Of a DNA stretch of 64,000 nt, positions 23,546 through 32,518 are shown piece by piece. The notes under the pieces were generated by a model. It was not told where the DNA came from. It worked only from the letters and a program-made list of their open reading frames with translations, and did no database searches. The stretch is from positions 620,001-684,000 of the forward strand of contig CAWFML010000004.1 of NCBI GenBank assembly GCA_963817025.1. Reading direction: 5' to 3'. Position numbers and translations under genes: made by a program. Positions within the stretch are counted from its first letter, which is position 1. Each line of letters begins with the position of its first letter. The DNA is from JACMLC01 sp963817025 (GTDB lineage Bacteria > Acidobacteriota > Blastocatellia > Pyrinomonadales > Pyrinomonadaceae).

Positions 23546-25261
23546 TTAACGAAGCCTTGTCATCTGTTGCCAGAAAAATCTGCCGAGACGCGAGAAGGCG
23601 TTGCGGTCTCCGCTCTTCTGCACGTTCGGGTTGATGCCGAGCGCGGCTGCGAGCTGCGGGTCGGGCGGCGCGATGTCTTCGTCGCCGCGCTTGGCCGACA
23701 GCCAGCGTTGAAAGGTGCGCGCGACGGTGCGGCGTTGCGCGAGCGGAGCTTCGGCGATAAACGCGCCGCGCAGATCATCCATCTCCGCAATCTCAAACGC
23801 GTTGGCTTTGTAATAGCTCTTGAGGGCCGCGAAAAACTTTTCATCGCCGAGCAAGCCGCGCAAAGAAGTGAACATCAGCGCGCCCTTGCTGTTGACGATG
23901 GCCGCGTATTGAAAGAAGTTGCGATACTCGCGCGAGGCGTGATCGGCAGTCATGTCTTCGCCGCCGAAGGTGCGATAAATTTTATACACGCCGCGCAGTT
24001 GATCTTCCATCGCTAAAGCCGCGCGCTCTTCGCTATGCGCCTCTTTGTAATAGAGCAGCGCAGACCAGTTGGAGAGAGCTTCGTCCAAGACGGGCGAGCG
24101 TTCCGGGTCGTTGCCGACCACTGCGCCCCACCATTGCTGCGCGACGGCGTGGGCCACAGTCCATTCCAGACTGTCCTCGACAGAGGCGCGCTGCTCGCGC
24201 ACAAGCTCAGGCAGGTTGCGCATCGTTTGCGAATCGAAGTCCACATAAAACGCGCTGGCAAGCGCAGCAAATCCCGCAAACTCTACGCCGCCAAGTCCCG
24301 CGACGAGCGGAGCCTCGGCGATGCTCAACTGTTTATACGGCAACTCGCCGAAACGATTCGTATACGCCTCGACAGCATTTGCTGAAATCGCCAGCACGCG
24401 CCGCCCGACGGCCTCGCGCTCCTGTGTATAAATCGAGCGCACCTTAACGCCCGCGACCGCGCGCTCCTGCATACGCAGGCTGCGGCCCGCGATGATGGCA
24501 AAGTTGCGCAGGTTCTCTCCTGTAAAGAATAAGCCCGCGCTGCTCTCCGCGACCGGCCTTTGAGCTTCTACGCCGGACGTGTAGACGGCAACGCCCTGCG
24601 GGGCTTCAATCGTGACGCGATAATCCGCGACTTCCGTGAACAAAGAATCACCGATGCTCGTCTCAACCTTGCGCTGCCAGTCGTCGCCCTCGCGTGCGGC
24701 GAGCACAGGGTAACTCGCGCCGAGCAGCATCACGCCGCGACAGCGAAAGTTGATGTCGCGCGCTCGCCGTGTCTCGCGCTCGCTTCGGAGCACTGCGTCT
24801 ACCTGTTGAATAATGTGAGCCAGAATGCCCGTCTCTTCCGCATCAATCTCCGGCACGCTGCCTTTGAAAGCAATCGAGATTTCGGTCGAAGCTCCGACGG
24901 CGACCGGCGCGCGCAGGTTAACGCGCAACGTAGTCCCCTGATCGTCGAGCGCGAAAGCCAGAGGGTTGCCGGTGTCTGCGGCGCGAACTTCGCTCACTTC
25001 AAGACGCGGCTCGTCAATCGCTGTCGTCGTGGCCGCGACGGACGCGCGCATGTTCGCATAGAGATGAAAGTAGAGGACGGATGCGTGGCGTTCGCCCCTG
25101 TTGACCCAGCGCACGCGCTCTGTGCCCGTAAAAGCTCTGTCATCGAAATCCAGCTTCAGATTGATCTCGTAAAGATCGCGCGCCTGCTCGATTGCCGCGC
25201 CGTCAGGGGTCTGGGCCAGTGACTGAGAGAAACAGGAAAGCAAGAGCAGGATAAGCAGCAT
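23546..25261 (-). CDS. M1 peptidase-like protein with a lost zinc site
   Basis: A 571-residue exported protein (signal peptide LLILLLLSCFSQSLAQ). The fold follows M1 aminopeptidases: N-terminal beta domain, GGVEFAGF at the GAMEN-like position, then the catalytic domain. Where HExxH should be it reads HAVAQ (371-375), so the catalytic Glu and the second zinc His are gone, while E394 in DEALSNW keeps the third-ligand position and exact spacing. This predicts a non-peptidase. The frame is long, open and well conserved around the site, so it is not simply decayed. I chose the ATG at 25261 because AGGA precedes it and the signal peptide starts there; the frame extends upstream to 25396 through repeat-like DNA. 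An intact relative lies at 42485-45292. Confidence 0.85.
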   Translation of the reverse strand: MLLILLLLSCFSQSLAQTPDGAAIEQARDLYEINLKLDFDDRAFTGTERVRWVNRGERHASVLYFHLYANMRASVAATTTAIDEPRLEVSEVRAADTGNPLAFALDDQGTTLRVNLRAPVAVGASTEISIAFKGSVPEIDAEETGILAHIIQQVDAVLRSERETRRARDINFRCRGVMLLGASYPVLAAREGDDWQRKVETSIGDSLFTEVADYRVTIEAPQGVAVYTSGVEAQRPVAESSAGLFFTGENLRNFAIIAGRSLRMQERAVAGVKVRSIYTQEREAVGRRVLAISANAVEAYTNRFGELPYKQLSIAEAPLVAGLGGVEFAGFAALASAFYVDFDSQTMRNLPELVREQRASVEDSLEWTVAHAVAQQWWGAVVGNDPERSPVLDEALSNWSALLYYKEAHSEERAALAMEDQLRGVYKIYRTFGGEDMTADHASREYRNFFQYAAIVNSKGALMFTSLRGLLGDEKFFAALKSYYKANAFEIAEMDDLRGAFIAEAPLAQRRTVARTFQRWLSAKRGDEDIAPPDPQLAAALGINPNVQKSGDRNAFSRLGRFFWQQMTRLR

Positions 25262-25409
25262 GCTTTCCTTTGCTCGTTTGTGCGTTTGCGCGGGAAAATT
25301 TTCCGCAAAGTCGCAAAGACGCAAAGAAGAAGCGCGCAGTTGCGCTCTAAAATTCGTTGTCGTTCTCTGCGTCTCTGTCTCTCTACGGTGAATCATGCTT
25401 TCCGCCTTG

Positions 25410-27722
25410 CTACTTCTTCCGCCTCTTCTCTGCTTGAGCGGGTTTACCCTGCTTGGATGCAGCGGGCGCGCCTTCCGTGACTGTGATGCTCAGGATTTTA
25501 TCGCCGCGCGCGATGCCGTCCACGACGCGCATGTCCTTCTCGGCCACCTGACCGAAGACTGTATAGCCGCCGTCCAGATGCGGCTGCGGCGAATGCGTCA
25601 CGAACCACTGCGAGCCGCCAGTGTCTTTGCCGGACAGCGCCATCCCGACAGCCCCGCGCCCGTACTCGACCTCGTTAATCTCGCAACGAATCTGATACCC
25701 CGGCCCGCCATTGCCGTCGCCGCGCGGATCGCCGCCCTGTATCACAAAGTTTGGAACGACGCGGTGAAACGTGATGCCGTTGAAAAATCCACGCCGCGCA
25801 AGCTGGACAAAGCTGTCAACCGTCAGCGGCGCATCATCCGGCAAAAGCTCTATCGTAAACTCTCCCTTCTCTGTTTTAACCAGAGCGCGCACGCGACCAT
25901 TGTGCCGCGCCAGAGCACGCGCGTAATCCGGCTGCATATTACGCGTCGCCACGCTTGCGAGACGCGCGGAGAAATCGCCCGCCTCATTCTCTTTTAAGTG
26001 TGCGACGGCGCGGCGGCGCAAGAGATAGTCGGAAGAATCAAGCGCGGTCTTAATCGCGTCATTCGCGCGTGCAGTCTTCTGTCTGGCAAGCGCATCGAGA
26101 ATGGCAAGCGCGGCATCGTTCAATTCATCCTTTGACGCTACGCTTAAAGATTCCGTGAGCGCAATGGCATTAGCTTCATCAGGCGGAAGCTCGCCCAATA
26201 GCTCCGCCGCAGTGGCTCGCACGATAACATCCTGCGCGCTCATCTGCTTGCGCAGGACTTCGCCGAGGTCGTTCGGCTTTAAAGCAGCCAGAGCGCGCAA
26301 CACATCCGGCGCGGCGAGTGGCGGCAGGCGCGCATCATCCAACATGGCGCGCAAGATCAACTGTGCGTCCGCCTGCAAGCCTATGACGCCGTTGCCAGCC
26401 GCCTGTGCGGTGATGCCTCCAATCTCTTTGAGTCCCTGCGCGAGGCTTGAAGCCCTGCGCCAATCCGCAAAGAGCCACGTGCGCGTCGCCTCGTCCGCAA
26501 GTTTATGAAACGGTCTTTCGCGCAGGTAAGCCGCAGGAGCTGTTCTGGCAAATGCAATCTCCGTCTCAGGGTCAATCACTTCCTGCGCGTCGCGCAGCTC
26601 GCGCAGCCATTCTGTGACACGCAGATCACCCGTGTTCGGCATGATGCGTCCGAGAGAGGCGGCAATCTCAAGCAATTCGTTAAGCTCTGCCGGATACGCG
26701 ACGCCGCGCCCTCTGGCAGCGCGATAGGCTGTAAGAAGAGCTGCTCCGCGTTGGAGCAAGGGAGCAACGGCGCGCGTGTCCTTGAGCGCGCCGAGCGAAC
26801 GAAGCGCGCTGACACGCACACGTTCGTCTGCATCCGTAGTGCTGCGCGCCAGAAGCACTTCAAAGGCCGAAGCGTTTTCCGCTGCGCCCAGAGCACGCGC
26901 GGCATTCGCACGCGCCACAGCATCCGTCTCGCCCATCAGCATCGCTCTCAATTGCTCGCCGCCGTCTTTGGCCTTCAGGCGCGCCAGCGTGTTGCCCGCG
27001 TCGGCGCGTATGCGCGCATCTGCATCGGTCAGAAACCCTGCAATGACAGGCCCTGCATTGGCCGGACTTAAACGCAAGGCGGCGGTGATACCTTCGAGCA
27101 CGACCTCGCGCTGTCTTTTCATTCCCGGCTGGGCTTCGAGCGAGAGCGCGTTGAGAACGCCTTCGCCAATCGCACGCCTGCGTTCCTCTTCCTTCTCAGG
27201 CAGGGCTGCGCCGACTTTGCCCAGAGCCTCGACGGCGCGTGCGCGAACCTGCGTGGCTTCGTCGCCGCGCTTGAGCGCAGACAGCAGCGCATCTATGGCT
27301 GCTGCGCTTTCCGTTTCGCCGAGCGCGAAGGCCGCCATCGCGCGCACGGATACATTCTTGTCGTTAGCAAGCAAGGACGAAAGCGTTGAGATGGCGCGCT
27401 CGTCTCCGATGCGCCCTGCCGCCAGCGCAGCACGCACGCGCACAGCCGCGCGCTTGTCCGTCAAGAGCGTTGCCAGCTCTGCTCCCCAACGCCGCTCGTC
27501 CTCTGCGCGCATGATGACGAGCATGATTTCATCAGGGACACTCCCGCGCGTCGCCGCCGCAGAAGCCTTGGCCGCGCCCGCCTGCTTCGACCTCTGGCCC
27601 ACAGCCACGCTCGCAGAGGAGAAGGCCGTCAATATCCAGAGACAGAGAACAAACATGGCTGCGCGGCTAAAAAAGCGCGCACACACGCAGAGACAATTTT
27701 CCGGCTGGCGATTTATGTTCAT
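25410..27722 (-). CDS. HEAT-repeat / cyclophilin peptidyl-prolyl isomerase fusion
   Basis: A 770-residue exported protein. After a signal-like segment (AMFVLCLWILTAFSSASVAVG, about 22-42), residues 70-600 are HEAT-type repeats (AAVRVRAALAAGRIGDERAI, VSVRAMAAFALGETESAAAI and further units). Residues 611-750 form a cyclophilin domain with FHRVVPNFVIQGGD (R654 as catalytic arginine), GYQIRCEI, MALSGKDTGGSQWFV and HLDGGYTVFGQV. The tail is Lys-rich. It probably acts outside the cytoplasmic membrane as a folding factor, with the HEAT superhelix as docking surface; that is inference. The gene is separated from the M1-like gene by 148 bases that include a lone CGCAAAG-type arm. Confidence 0.92.
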   Translation of the reverse strand: MNINRQPENCLCVCARFFSRAAMFVLCLWILTAFSSASVAVGQRSKQAGAAKASAAATRGSVPDEIMLVIMRAEDERRWGAELATLLTDKRAAVRVRAALAAGRIGDERAISTLSSLLANDKNVSVRAMAAFALGETESAAAIDALLSALKRGDEATQVRARAVEALGKVGAALPEKEEERRRAIGEGVLNALSLEAQPGMKRQREVVLEGITAALRLSPANAGPVIAGFLTDADARIRADAGNTLARLKAKDGGEQLRAMLMGETDAVARANAARALGAAENASAFEVLLARSTTDADERVRVSALRSLGALKDTRAVAPLLQRGAALLTAYRAARGRGVAYPAELNELLEIAASLGRIMPNTGDLRVTEWLRELRDAQEVIDPETEIAFARTAPAAYLRERPFHKLADEATRTWLFADWRRASSLAQGLKEIGGITAQAAGNGVIGLQADAQLILRAMLDDARLPPLAAPDVLRALAALKPNDLGEVLRKQMSAQDVIVRATAAELLGELPPDEANAIALTESLSVASKDELNDAALAILDALARQKTARANDAIKTALDSSDYLLRRRAVAHLKENEAGDFSARLASVATRNMQPDYARALARHNGRVRALVKTEKGEFTIELLPDDAPLTVDSFVQLARRGFFNGITFHRVVPNFVIQGGDPRGDGNGGPGYQIRCEINEVEYGRGAVGMALSGKDTGGSQWFVTHSPQPHLDGGYTVFGQVAEKDMRVVDGIARGDKILSITVTEGAPAASKQGKPAQAEKRRKK

Positions 27723-27742
27723 GTCAAGCTGATTGATTCAAC

Positions 27743-27837
27743 TCTTTGCGCCTTGAGTCTTTCTCTTTTTGCGCCCCCAGCGTGAAACGTTGCTGGTTCG
27801 CGCTGGGGGCGCAAAGATAAGAAGTAAGGCGCAAAGA
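27743..27837. repeat. 95-bp miniature element, copy 1
   Basis: The ends TCTTTGCGCC and GGCGCAAAGA are exact inverted repeats; inside is a hairpin, GCGCCCCCAGCG/CGCTGGGGGCGC. The same 95-base layout with the same ends occurs at 54656-54750. It has no coding capacity. Confidence 0.85.
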
Positions 27838-27868
27838 ACGACTTTCGGTTTTGAACGGCTTTTTAGTT

Positions 27869-29971
27869 TTAGTTTACTTTCTCGACCTCGACCAGCGCAT
27901 CATAAAATGTTGCGCCGCCACCCATGTCCGTCAAGACTTGCGAAGTCAGTTGATTGATATTCGTCCCGCCCGGCGAGAGCTTGTTCCACCACACAGAGGG
28001 AGAGACCACGACGCCCACGCGCGCACGCGTCGTCACGACGGCATAAAGCTCGCACGAGCCGCGCTCGTTAAAGAGCCGCACACTATCGCCATCAACTATC
28101 CTGCGCGCTAAAGCATCCTGTGGATGAATCTCTACGAACGGGCGCAACTCCTGTTTTAATTGTTTGGGGAGATTGGCAAAGCTTGAATTGAGAAAGGCAT
28201 GCGCCGCCGGACTAATCATGGCGAGCGGAAATTTACGGGCCAGTTCCGGCGCGCTCCTGTGCGACTCTGCGGGCGGAATAAAATCCGGCACGCCGGGCAG
28301 TCCGGCTGTCTCAAGCTTTTCGGAAAACAGCTCGCACTTGCCCGAAGCGGTCGGAAAGTTTCCCGCCGCAAACGGCGCGAAATCGTCTGCCACATTCAGA
28401 CGCATCCATCCATGCTCGCGCAAGCCCTCAAGCGTGATGCCCTCAAGCGAAGGATGGTTCACGGCCAGAGCCTGCCGCGCTATCTCTTCATCGGAATCCT
28501 TAAAACAGTCTTCCGCAAAATCGAGCCGCGCGGCGAGCAGGCGAAAGACTTCCGTGTTCGCTTTGGCTTGATAGAGCGGCTCTATGGCGCGCTCGTTGAC
28601 GGCCAGATAAAAATGGCCGTAAGCCTTATGCAGGTCGAACTGCTCAAGCTGCGAGGTGGCGGGCAACACTATGTCCGCATAATCGCAAGTGTCCGTCATA
28701 AAAAGCTCGTGCACGACCGTAAACAAATCCTCGCGCTCGAAGCCCTCCAAAACCTTCGCCTGATCCGGCGCGACCGCCGCAGGGTTCGAGTTGTAAACAT
28801 ATAGAGCGCGCACGGGCGGGTCAGATACCTTCGTCAGCAAATCGCCAAGCTCGGACATGTTGAGCATTCGCGGCGCAGGCGACGGCATCAGGTCTGGGCG
28901 TTCGAGCGTGTGATAGTCGAGCGGAAACATGCCGCTGGTCGAGAGCAGGATGCCGCCCGCCGCTTCGCGCCATGCGCCCGTCACGGCTGGCAGGCAGGCC
29001 AGAGTCCGCACGGCCATGCCGCCGCCCGCGTGTCTTTGCACGCCGTAGTTGACGCGAATCGCGGCAGGCTTTGTCGTCGCATACAGACGCGCGAGACGGA
29101 TTATCGTTTCGGCTTCAAGCCCGCAAATTTCAGCGACGCGCTCCGGCGAATATTCACGCGCACGCCTGCGTAAATCATTCGCTCCGATAGTATAGCTCTC
29201 AAGATAAGCTTTATCTTCCAGCTCCTCCGCAAAGATGACGTGCATCATGCCGAGCGCGAGCGCGGCGTCCGTGCCGGGCAAAAGGGCTATGTGTTCGTCG
29301 CATTGATCGGCTGTGCGCGTGCGGCGCGGGTCAATGGCAATGAGGCGTGCGCCGTTGTTTTTGGCCGCCAGCACATCGGGCCACAGATGCACGTTGGCCG
29401 TCATGGTGTTCGTGCCCCAGAGCAGAATCAGCCGTGCATCCTTAAACTTTTCCGGGTCTGTGCCGATTTTCGCGCCGATGGTTGCCATGTAGCCCTCGCC
29501 TCCGGCGGACGCGCAGATCGTGCGGTCGAGTTGGGACGCGCCGAGACGATGGAAGAAGCGACGATCCATAGATTGCGATTGGACCAAACCCATTGTCCCG
29601 CAATAGCTGTAAGGCAGAATTGTCTCCGCGCCTTCGGCGGAGGCGGCCAATGCGCTAAAGCGCGCCGCGATCGTATCCAACGCCTCATCCCAACTTATCT
29701 CTTCAAATCTTCCTTCGCCCTTTGCTCCGACACGGCGCAGGCAGGTGCGTATGCGTTCGGGGCTGTGCGTGCGCTGCTCGTAGTTATTAACCTTTGTGCA
29801 GAGAAATCCGCGCGTGAACGGATGCTCAGGGTCGCCCGCGACGCGCACGGCGCGCCCGTTCTCGACCGTCACCAGCATCGCGCACGTGTCCGGGCAATCG
29901 TGCGGGCACGCAGCCTTCACGATTTTCAAGCTTTTATCCTGTGCAGAGTTTTGAGCGACGGGTTGATTCAT
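27869..29971 (-). CDS. molybdopterin oxidoreductase (DMSO reductase family)
   Basis: A 700-residue single-subunit Mo-bis-MGD enzyme. The N-terminal ACPHDCPDTC plus FLC supplies C22, C26, C30 and C58 for a 4Fe-4S cluster. The molybdopterin domains follow (WGTNTMTANVHLWP, IDPRRTRTAD, DYADIVLPATSQLEQFD), and the C-terminal dinucleotide-binding domain contains HPQDALARRIVDGDSVRLFNERG. There is no Tat signal, so it is probably cytoplasmic. The layout fits the BisC/formate-dehydrogenase-like COG0243 group, whose substrates vary (S- or N-oxides, formate, others); none can be named here. No cofactor or partner-subunit genes are adjacent. The bactofilin gene lies upstream on the same strand, with its own terminator between. 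Confidence 0.9.
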   Translation of the reverse strand: MNQPVAQNSAQDKSLKIVKAACPHDCPDTCAMLVTVENGRAVRVAGDPEHPFTRGFLCTKVNNYEQRTHSPERIRTCLRRVGAKGEGRFEEISWDEALDTIAARFSALAASAEGAETILPYSYCGTMGLVQSQSMDRRFFHRLGASQLDRTICASAGGEGYMATIGAKIGTDPEKFKDARLILLWGTNTMTANVHLWPDVLAAKNNGARLIAIDPRRTRTADQCDEHIALLPGTDAALALGMMHVIFAEELEDKAYLESYTIGANDLRRRAREYSPERVAEICGLEAETIIRLARLYATTKPAAIRVNYGVQRHAGGGMAVRTLACLPAVTGAWREAAGGILLSTSGMFPLDYHTLERPDLMPSPAPRMLNMSELGDLLTKVSDPPVRALYVYNSNPAAVAPDQAKVLEGFEREDLFTVVHELFMTDTCDYADIVLPATSQLEQFDLHKAYGHFYLAVNERAIEPLYQAKANTEVFRLLAARLDFAEDCFKDSDEEIARQALAVNHPSLEGITLEGLREHGWMRLNVADDFAPFAAGNFPTASGKCELFSEKLETAGLPGVPDFIPPAESHRSAPELARKFPLAMISPAAHAFLNSSFANLPKQLKQELRPFVEIHPQDALARRIVDGDSVRLFNERGSCELYAVVTTRARVGVVVSPSVWWNKLSPGGTNINQLTSQVLTDMGGGATFYDALVEVEKVN

Positions 29972-30075
29972 CTTGATTAATTGACAATTCGGACTGCCGG
30001 GATTTTAGCTCTCACAGTTTACCAAAAGAACTGCGCTTTGACTCGTCACGGCTGAATCAGACCTGCGAAAGAAAA

Positions 30076-30103
30076 GGCGCTCCGGGGTCAAAAACGGAGC
30101 GCC
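30076..30103 (-). terminator. rho-independent terminator of the bactofilin gene
   Basis: Nine-base exact arms (30076-30084 and 30095-30103, GGCGCTCCG) around a ten-base loop, followed on the minus strand by TTTTC. It lies 35 bases after the bactofilin stop. Confidence 0.85.
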
Positions 30104-30137
30104 ATAAAATTTTCTGAGAGCTTGATTGTCAGGCTTC

Positions 30138-30797
30138 TCAGCTTGCGACATCCGAGATGTCCGAATAGTCTGTGGTGGCTGCTGCATCATCCGTTACAGG
30201 CTTCATGTTGCTGGTGTCGAGCGCATCCGCCGTGCGCGACGAGCCGCGCATCATCGTCTCGCGCGCCTTTTCCTGATCGGCTTTGAGCTGAATCATGCGG
30301 CAACTGCCTTCAAAGATTGCGCCCTGTTCGATGACGAGAGACGGCGTCTGGATGTTGCCGTTGACTTTGGCCGCGCGGCCCAGTTCAAGCCGCTGGCTGG
30401 CGACGATGTCGCCGTTGACCGTGCCGTGAATAGTGGCGACGGCGACCTTGATGTCCGCATCCACCTGACCGTTGTTGCCGACCAGCAAGGTTCCGCCTTC
30501 AGAGTTGACGGTGCCGGACAGGTGGCCGTCCACACGCAGCATCGCCTTGAAAGACGCCTCGCCCGTGAGCACCGTGCCGTTGCCGACATAGCCGCTCAGG
30601 ATGCCTTCCTTAATGTCGCGCGCCAGCGACTCGCTCTCGCTGACGGCGCGCGAGGAATCTGCCGTGGCCTGCCTGTATTGATTATCTGTGTTCTGATATG
30701 AGCTTGAAGGATAAAGCGTGCTCGGTTGTGTCTCAGGATTGTCCGTGTTGTGTTCGCTATCGGCTTCGGGTTTTGAGCCTCGACCCATTCTAATCAT
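30138..30797 (-). CDS. bactofilin (polymer-forming cytoskeletal protein)
   Basis: A 219-residue protein. A disordered polar N-terminus (1-60) leads into the bactofilin beta-helix (about 68-170), a ladder of short strands with the pattern GTVLTGEASF, VDGHLSGTVNSEGGTLLVG, GQVDADIKVAVATIHGTVNGDI and AAKVNGNIQTPSLVIEQGAIFEG. The C-terminus is again polar. Bactofilins polymerise without nucleotide and organise cell-wall or polar structures. GGAGG precedes the ATG at 30797, and a strong terminator follows, so it is probably monocistronic. The gene is divergent from the PLP enzyme at 31215. Confidence 0.92.
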   Translation of the reverse strand: MIRMGRGSKPEADSEHNTDNPETQPSTLYPSSSYQNTDNQYRQATADSSRAVSESESLARDIKEGILSGYVGNGTVLTGEASFKAMLRVDGHLSGTVNSEGGTLLVGNNGQVDADIKVAVATIHGTVNGDIVASQRLELGRAAKVNGNIQTPSLVIEQGAIFEGSCRMIQLKADQEKARETMMRGSSRTADALDTSNMKPVTDDAAATTDYSDISDVAS

Positions 30798-31021
30798 GGT
30801 GAAAACCTCCGCTCCAATCTGGTTATGGGGATAACTCGACGGACACTGAATGCGCCATGCGAACTGGACGCATGCATGCGGCGAGTCGTTAGCAAAATGG
30901 ATGAAAGCTAGATTTGACGACTAGCGGGATTGATCATCCGTCTCTTGGGGGACACGCGCCTTTGAACAAAGCGTGCCTTATGATAGTTAAACACTGCCCG
31001 CGTGTCTAGGGAAAAGTTGAA
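30798..31021. other. bactofilin upstream region
   Basis: About 220 bases that should hold the bactofilin promoter (minus strand). I see no clear -35/-10 pair and no reading frame. It is followed by the inverted repeat 31022-31171 and 43 further bases before the PLP enzyme gene. Confidence 0.5.
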
Positions 31022-31171
31022 AAGCAAGGATGAAGGATGAAGGCGGAAGGATGAAGAGAATGCTATTCAAGATGAACGGCTCATGTTTTGAATAGCATGC
31101 CTTTCATCCTTCATCCTTCCGCCTTCATCCTTGCTCTTCCGCCTTGCTCTTCATCCTTCATCCTTGCTCTT
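31022..31171. repeat. long inverted repeat, GGATGAAGG/GGCGGAAGG family
   Basis: The left arm is made of GCAAGGATGAAGGATGAAGG and GGCGGAAGG words followed by AGAATGCTATTCAA; the right arm gives the complements, with extra tandem copies of CATCCTT and CTTCCGCC at its far end. It shares words with 1446-1555. It lies between divergent genes. Confidence 0.88.
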
Positions 31172-31214
31172 TAATCTGCTAAGCTTAGGCATCGCTTAAA
31201 GTGAGACTCATCTG

Positions 31215-32453
31215 ATGGATGATAAAGCAGACCAAGCATTAAACTCTTCCGCTTCTCTTTCGACGATTGCCGTGCACGGCGGCGAGCAGAGGGACGGGCA
31301 GCCGTTCGGCTCTGTCGTCGCGCCCGTTTTTCATTCGACCGTCTATAGCTTCAAAAACTTTGCTGAGCTGCGCTCTTATGCGCGCGGAGAAAAGCCTGAG
31401 AGCTATTTCTACTCGCGCTATGCCAACCCGACCGTCGCGGAAGTCGAACGCAAAGTGGCGGAGCTTGAAGGAGCAGAGCAAGCTGTGGTCACTGCCTCCG
31501 GCTCTGCTGCGACCTTCTGCGCGCTGGCGGCTCTTTGCGAAGCGGGCGACGAGATTATCGCCTGCGAAACCATCTACGGCGGCACGACGCGCATCATCGA
31601 AGAAGTCCTGGGCCGCTTTCATATCGCCTCGCGCTTTATCAGCATCGAAGACATTCCGAACCTGCCGGAGATAGCCGGAGAGCGCACGCGCGCTTTCTGG
31701 TTCGAGACGCCGACCAATCCTATCAATCGTCTGGTTGATCTCGAACAGGCTGCGGAAGCGGCGCGTGCAGCAAACATTTTTTCGATTGTGGATAACACCT
31801 TTGCCACGCCCGTCCTGCAACGCCCGCTCGCGCACGGCATCAATGCGGTCATGCATAGCGCGACTAAATATCTGGGCGGGCATTCAGACCTGACAGCGGG
31901 CGCGGTCGCCGGAACAGCCGCATACATCGCGCGCGTGCGAAAGTTTGCGGTGATGACGGGAGCGACCCTAGACCCTGCTGCGGCTTATCTGCTCGGACGC
32001 GGCATCAAGACTTTGGAAGTGAGAGTGCGCGCGTCGTGCGAGAATGCCATGCGACTTGCAGAGTCACTGCGCGGGCATGAAAGGATTGCGCGCGTTTTTT
32101 ATCCGGGTCTTGAAGACGACGCGGGCCATGCGCTGGCCCGTAAACAGATGTCCGATTTCGGCGGAGTCGTCGCCTTTGATCTAGCCGGCGGCGAGCCTGA
32201 AGTCGAGCGTTTTATGGACGCGCTCAAGCTGGTTCGTTTCGCTCCCAGTCTCGGCGGCGTTGATACATTGGTGAGCTATCCGCTCTATTCTTCGCACAAC
32301 GGATTTACGGGCGAGCAACTGCGCGCCGCAGGCGTCTCGCACGCGACCGTGCGCTTTGCCCTCGGCATCGAATCGGCGGATGACATCATCGCAGACGTAA
32401 AGCAAGCGCTTGATAAGATTGTCGGGAACAACAGCGCACAGAACCCGGAATGA
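31215..32453 (+). CDS. Cys/Met-metabolism PLP enzyme (cystathionine gamma-synthase/lyase or O-acetylhomoserine sulfhydrylase family)
   Basis: A 412-residue fold-type I PLP enzyme. Landmarks are STIAVHGGE near the start, YSRYANPTVAEVERKVAELEGAE (phosphate/tyrosine loop), FETPTNP, DNTFATPVLQRPL, the cofactor lysine K218 in HSATKYLGGHSD, and the C-terminal SLGGVDTLVSYP. Members make or break C-S bonds in methionine and cysteine metabolism; the exact reaction cannot be told from these motifs. The length is normal and the protein cytoplasmic. The upstream gap holds an inverted repeat. A cation transporter gene follows 65 bases downstream, with no obvious functional link. Confidence 0.92.
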   Translation: MDDKADQALNSSASLSTIAVHGGEQRDGQPFGSVVAPVFHSTVYSFKNFAELRSYARGEKPESYFYSRYANPTVAEVERKVAELEGAEQAVVTASGSAATFCALAALCEAGDEIIACETIYGGTTRIIEEVLGRFHIASRFISIEDIPNLPEIAGERTRAFWFETPTNPINRLVDLEQAAEAARAANIFSIVDNTFATPVLQRPLAHGINAVMHSATKYLGGHSDLTAGAVAGTAAYIARVRKFAVMTGATLDPAAAYLLGRGIKTLEVRVRASCENAMRLAESLRGHERIARVFYPGLEDDAGHALARKQMSDFGGVVAFDLAGGEPEVERFMDALKLVRFAPSLGGVDTLVSYPLYSSHNGFTGEQLRAAGVSHATVRFALGIESADDIIADVKQALDKIVGNNSAQNPE

Positions 32454-32518
32454 AAAGCCGACGACGCTTTTGTCTTTACTCTGAGTTCCGTATGCCCTGT
32501 TACTGACTCCTGCTTTTT

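Noticed and set aside
23567..25222. Plus-strand frames over the M1-like gene
   Set aside because: Antisense shadows. I also considered that the M1-like gene might be a decayed pseudogene, but its frame is intact with signal peptide and conserved spacing.
29240..29980. 246-residue plus-strand frame over the molybdopterin enzyme
   Set aside because: Antisense shadow; the minus-strand gene carries the complete Fe-S and cofactor signatures.
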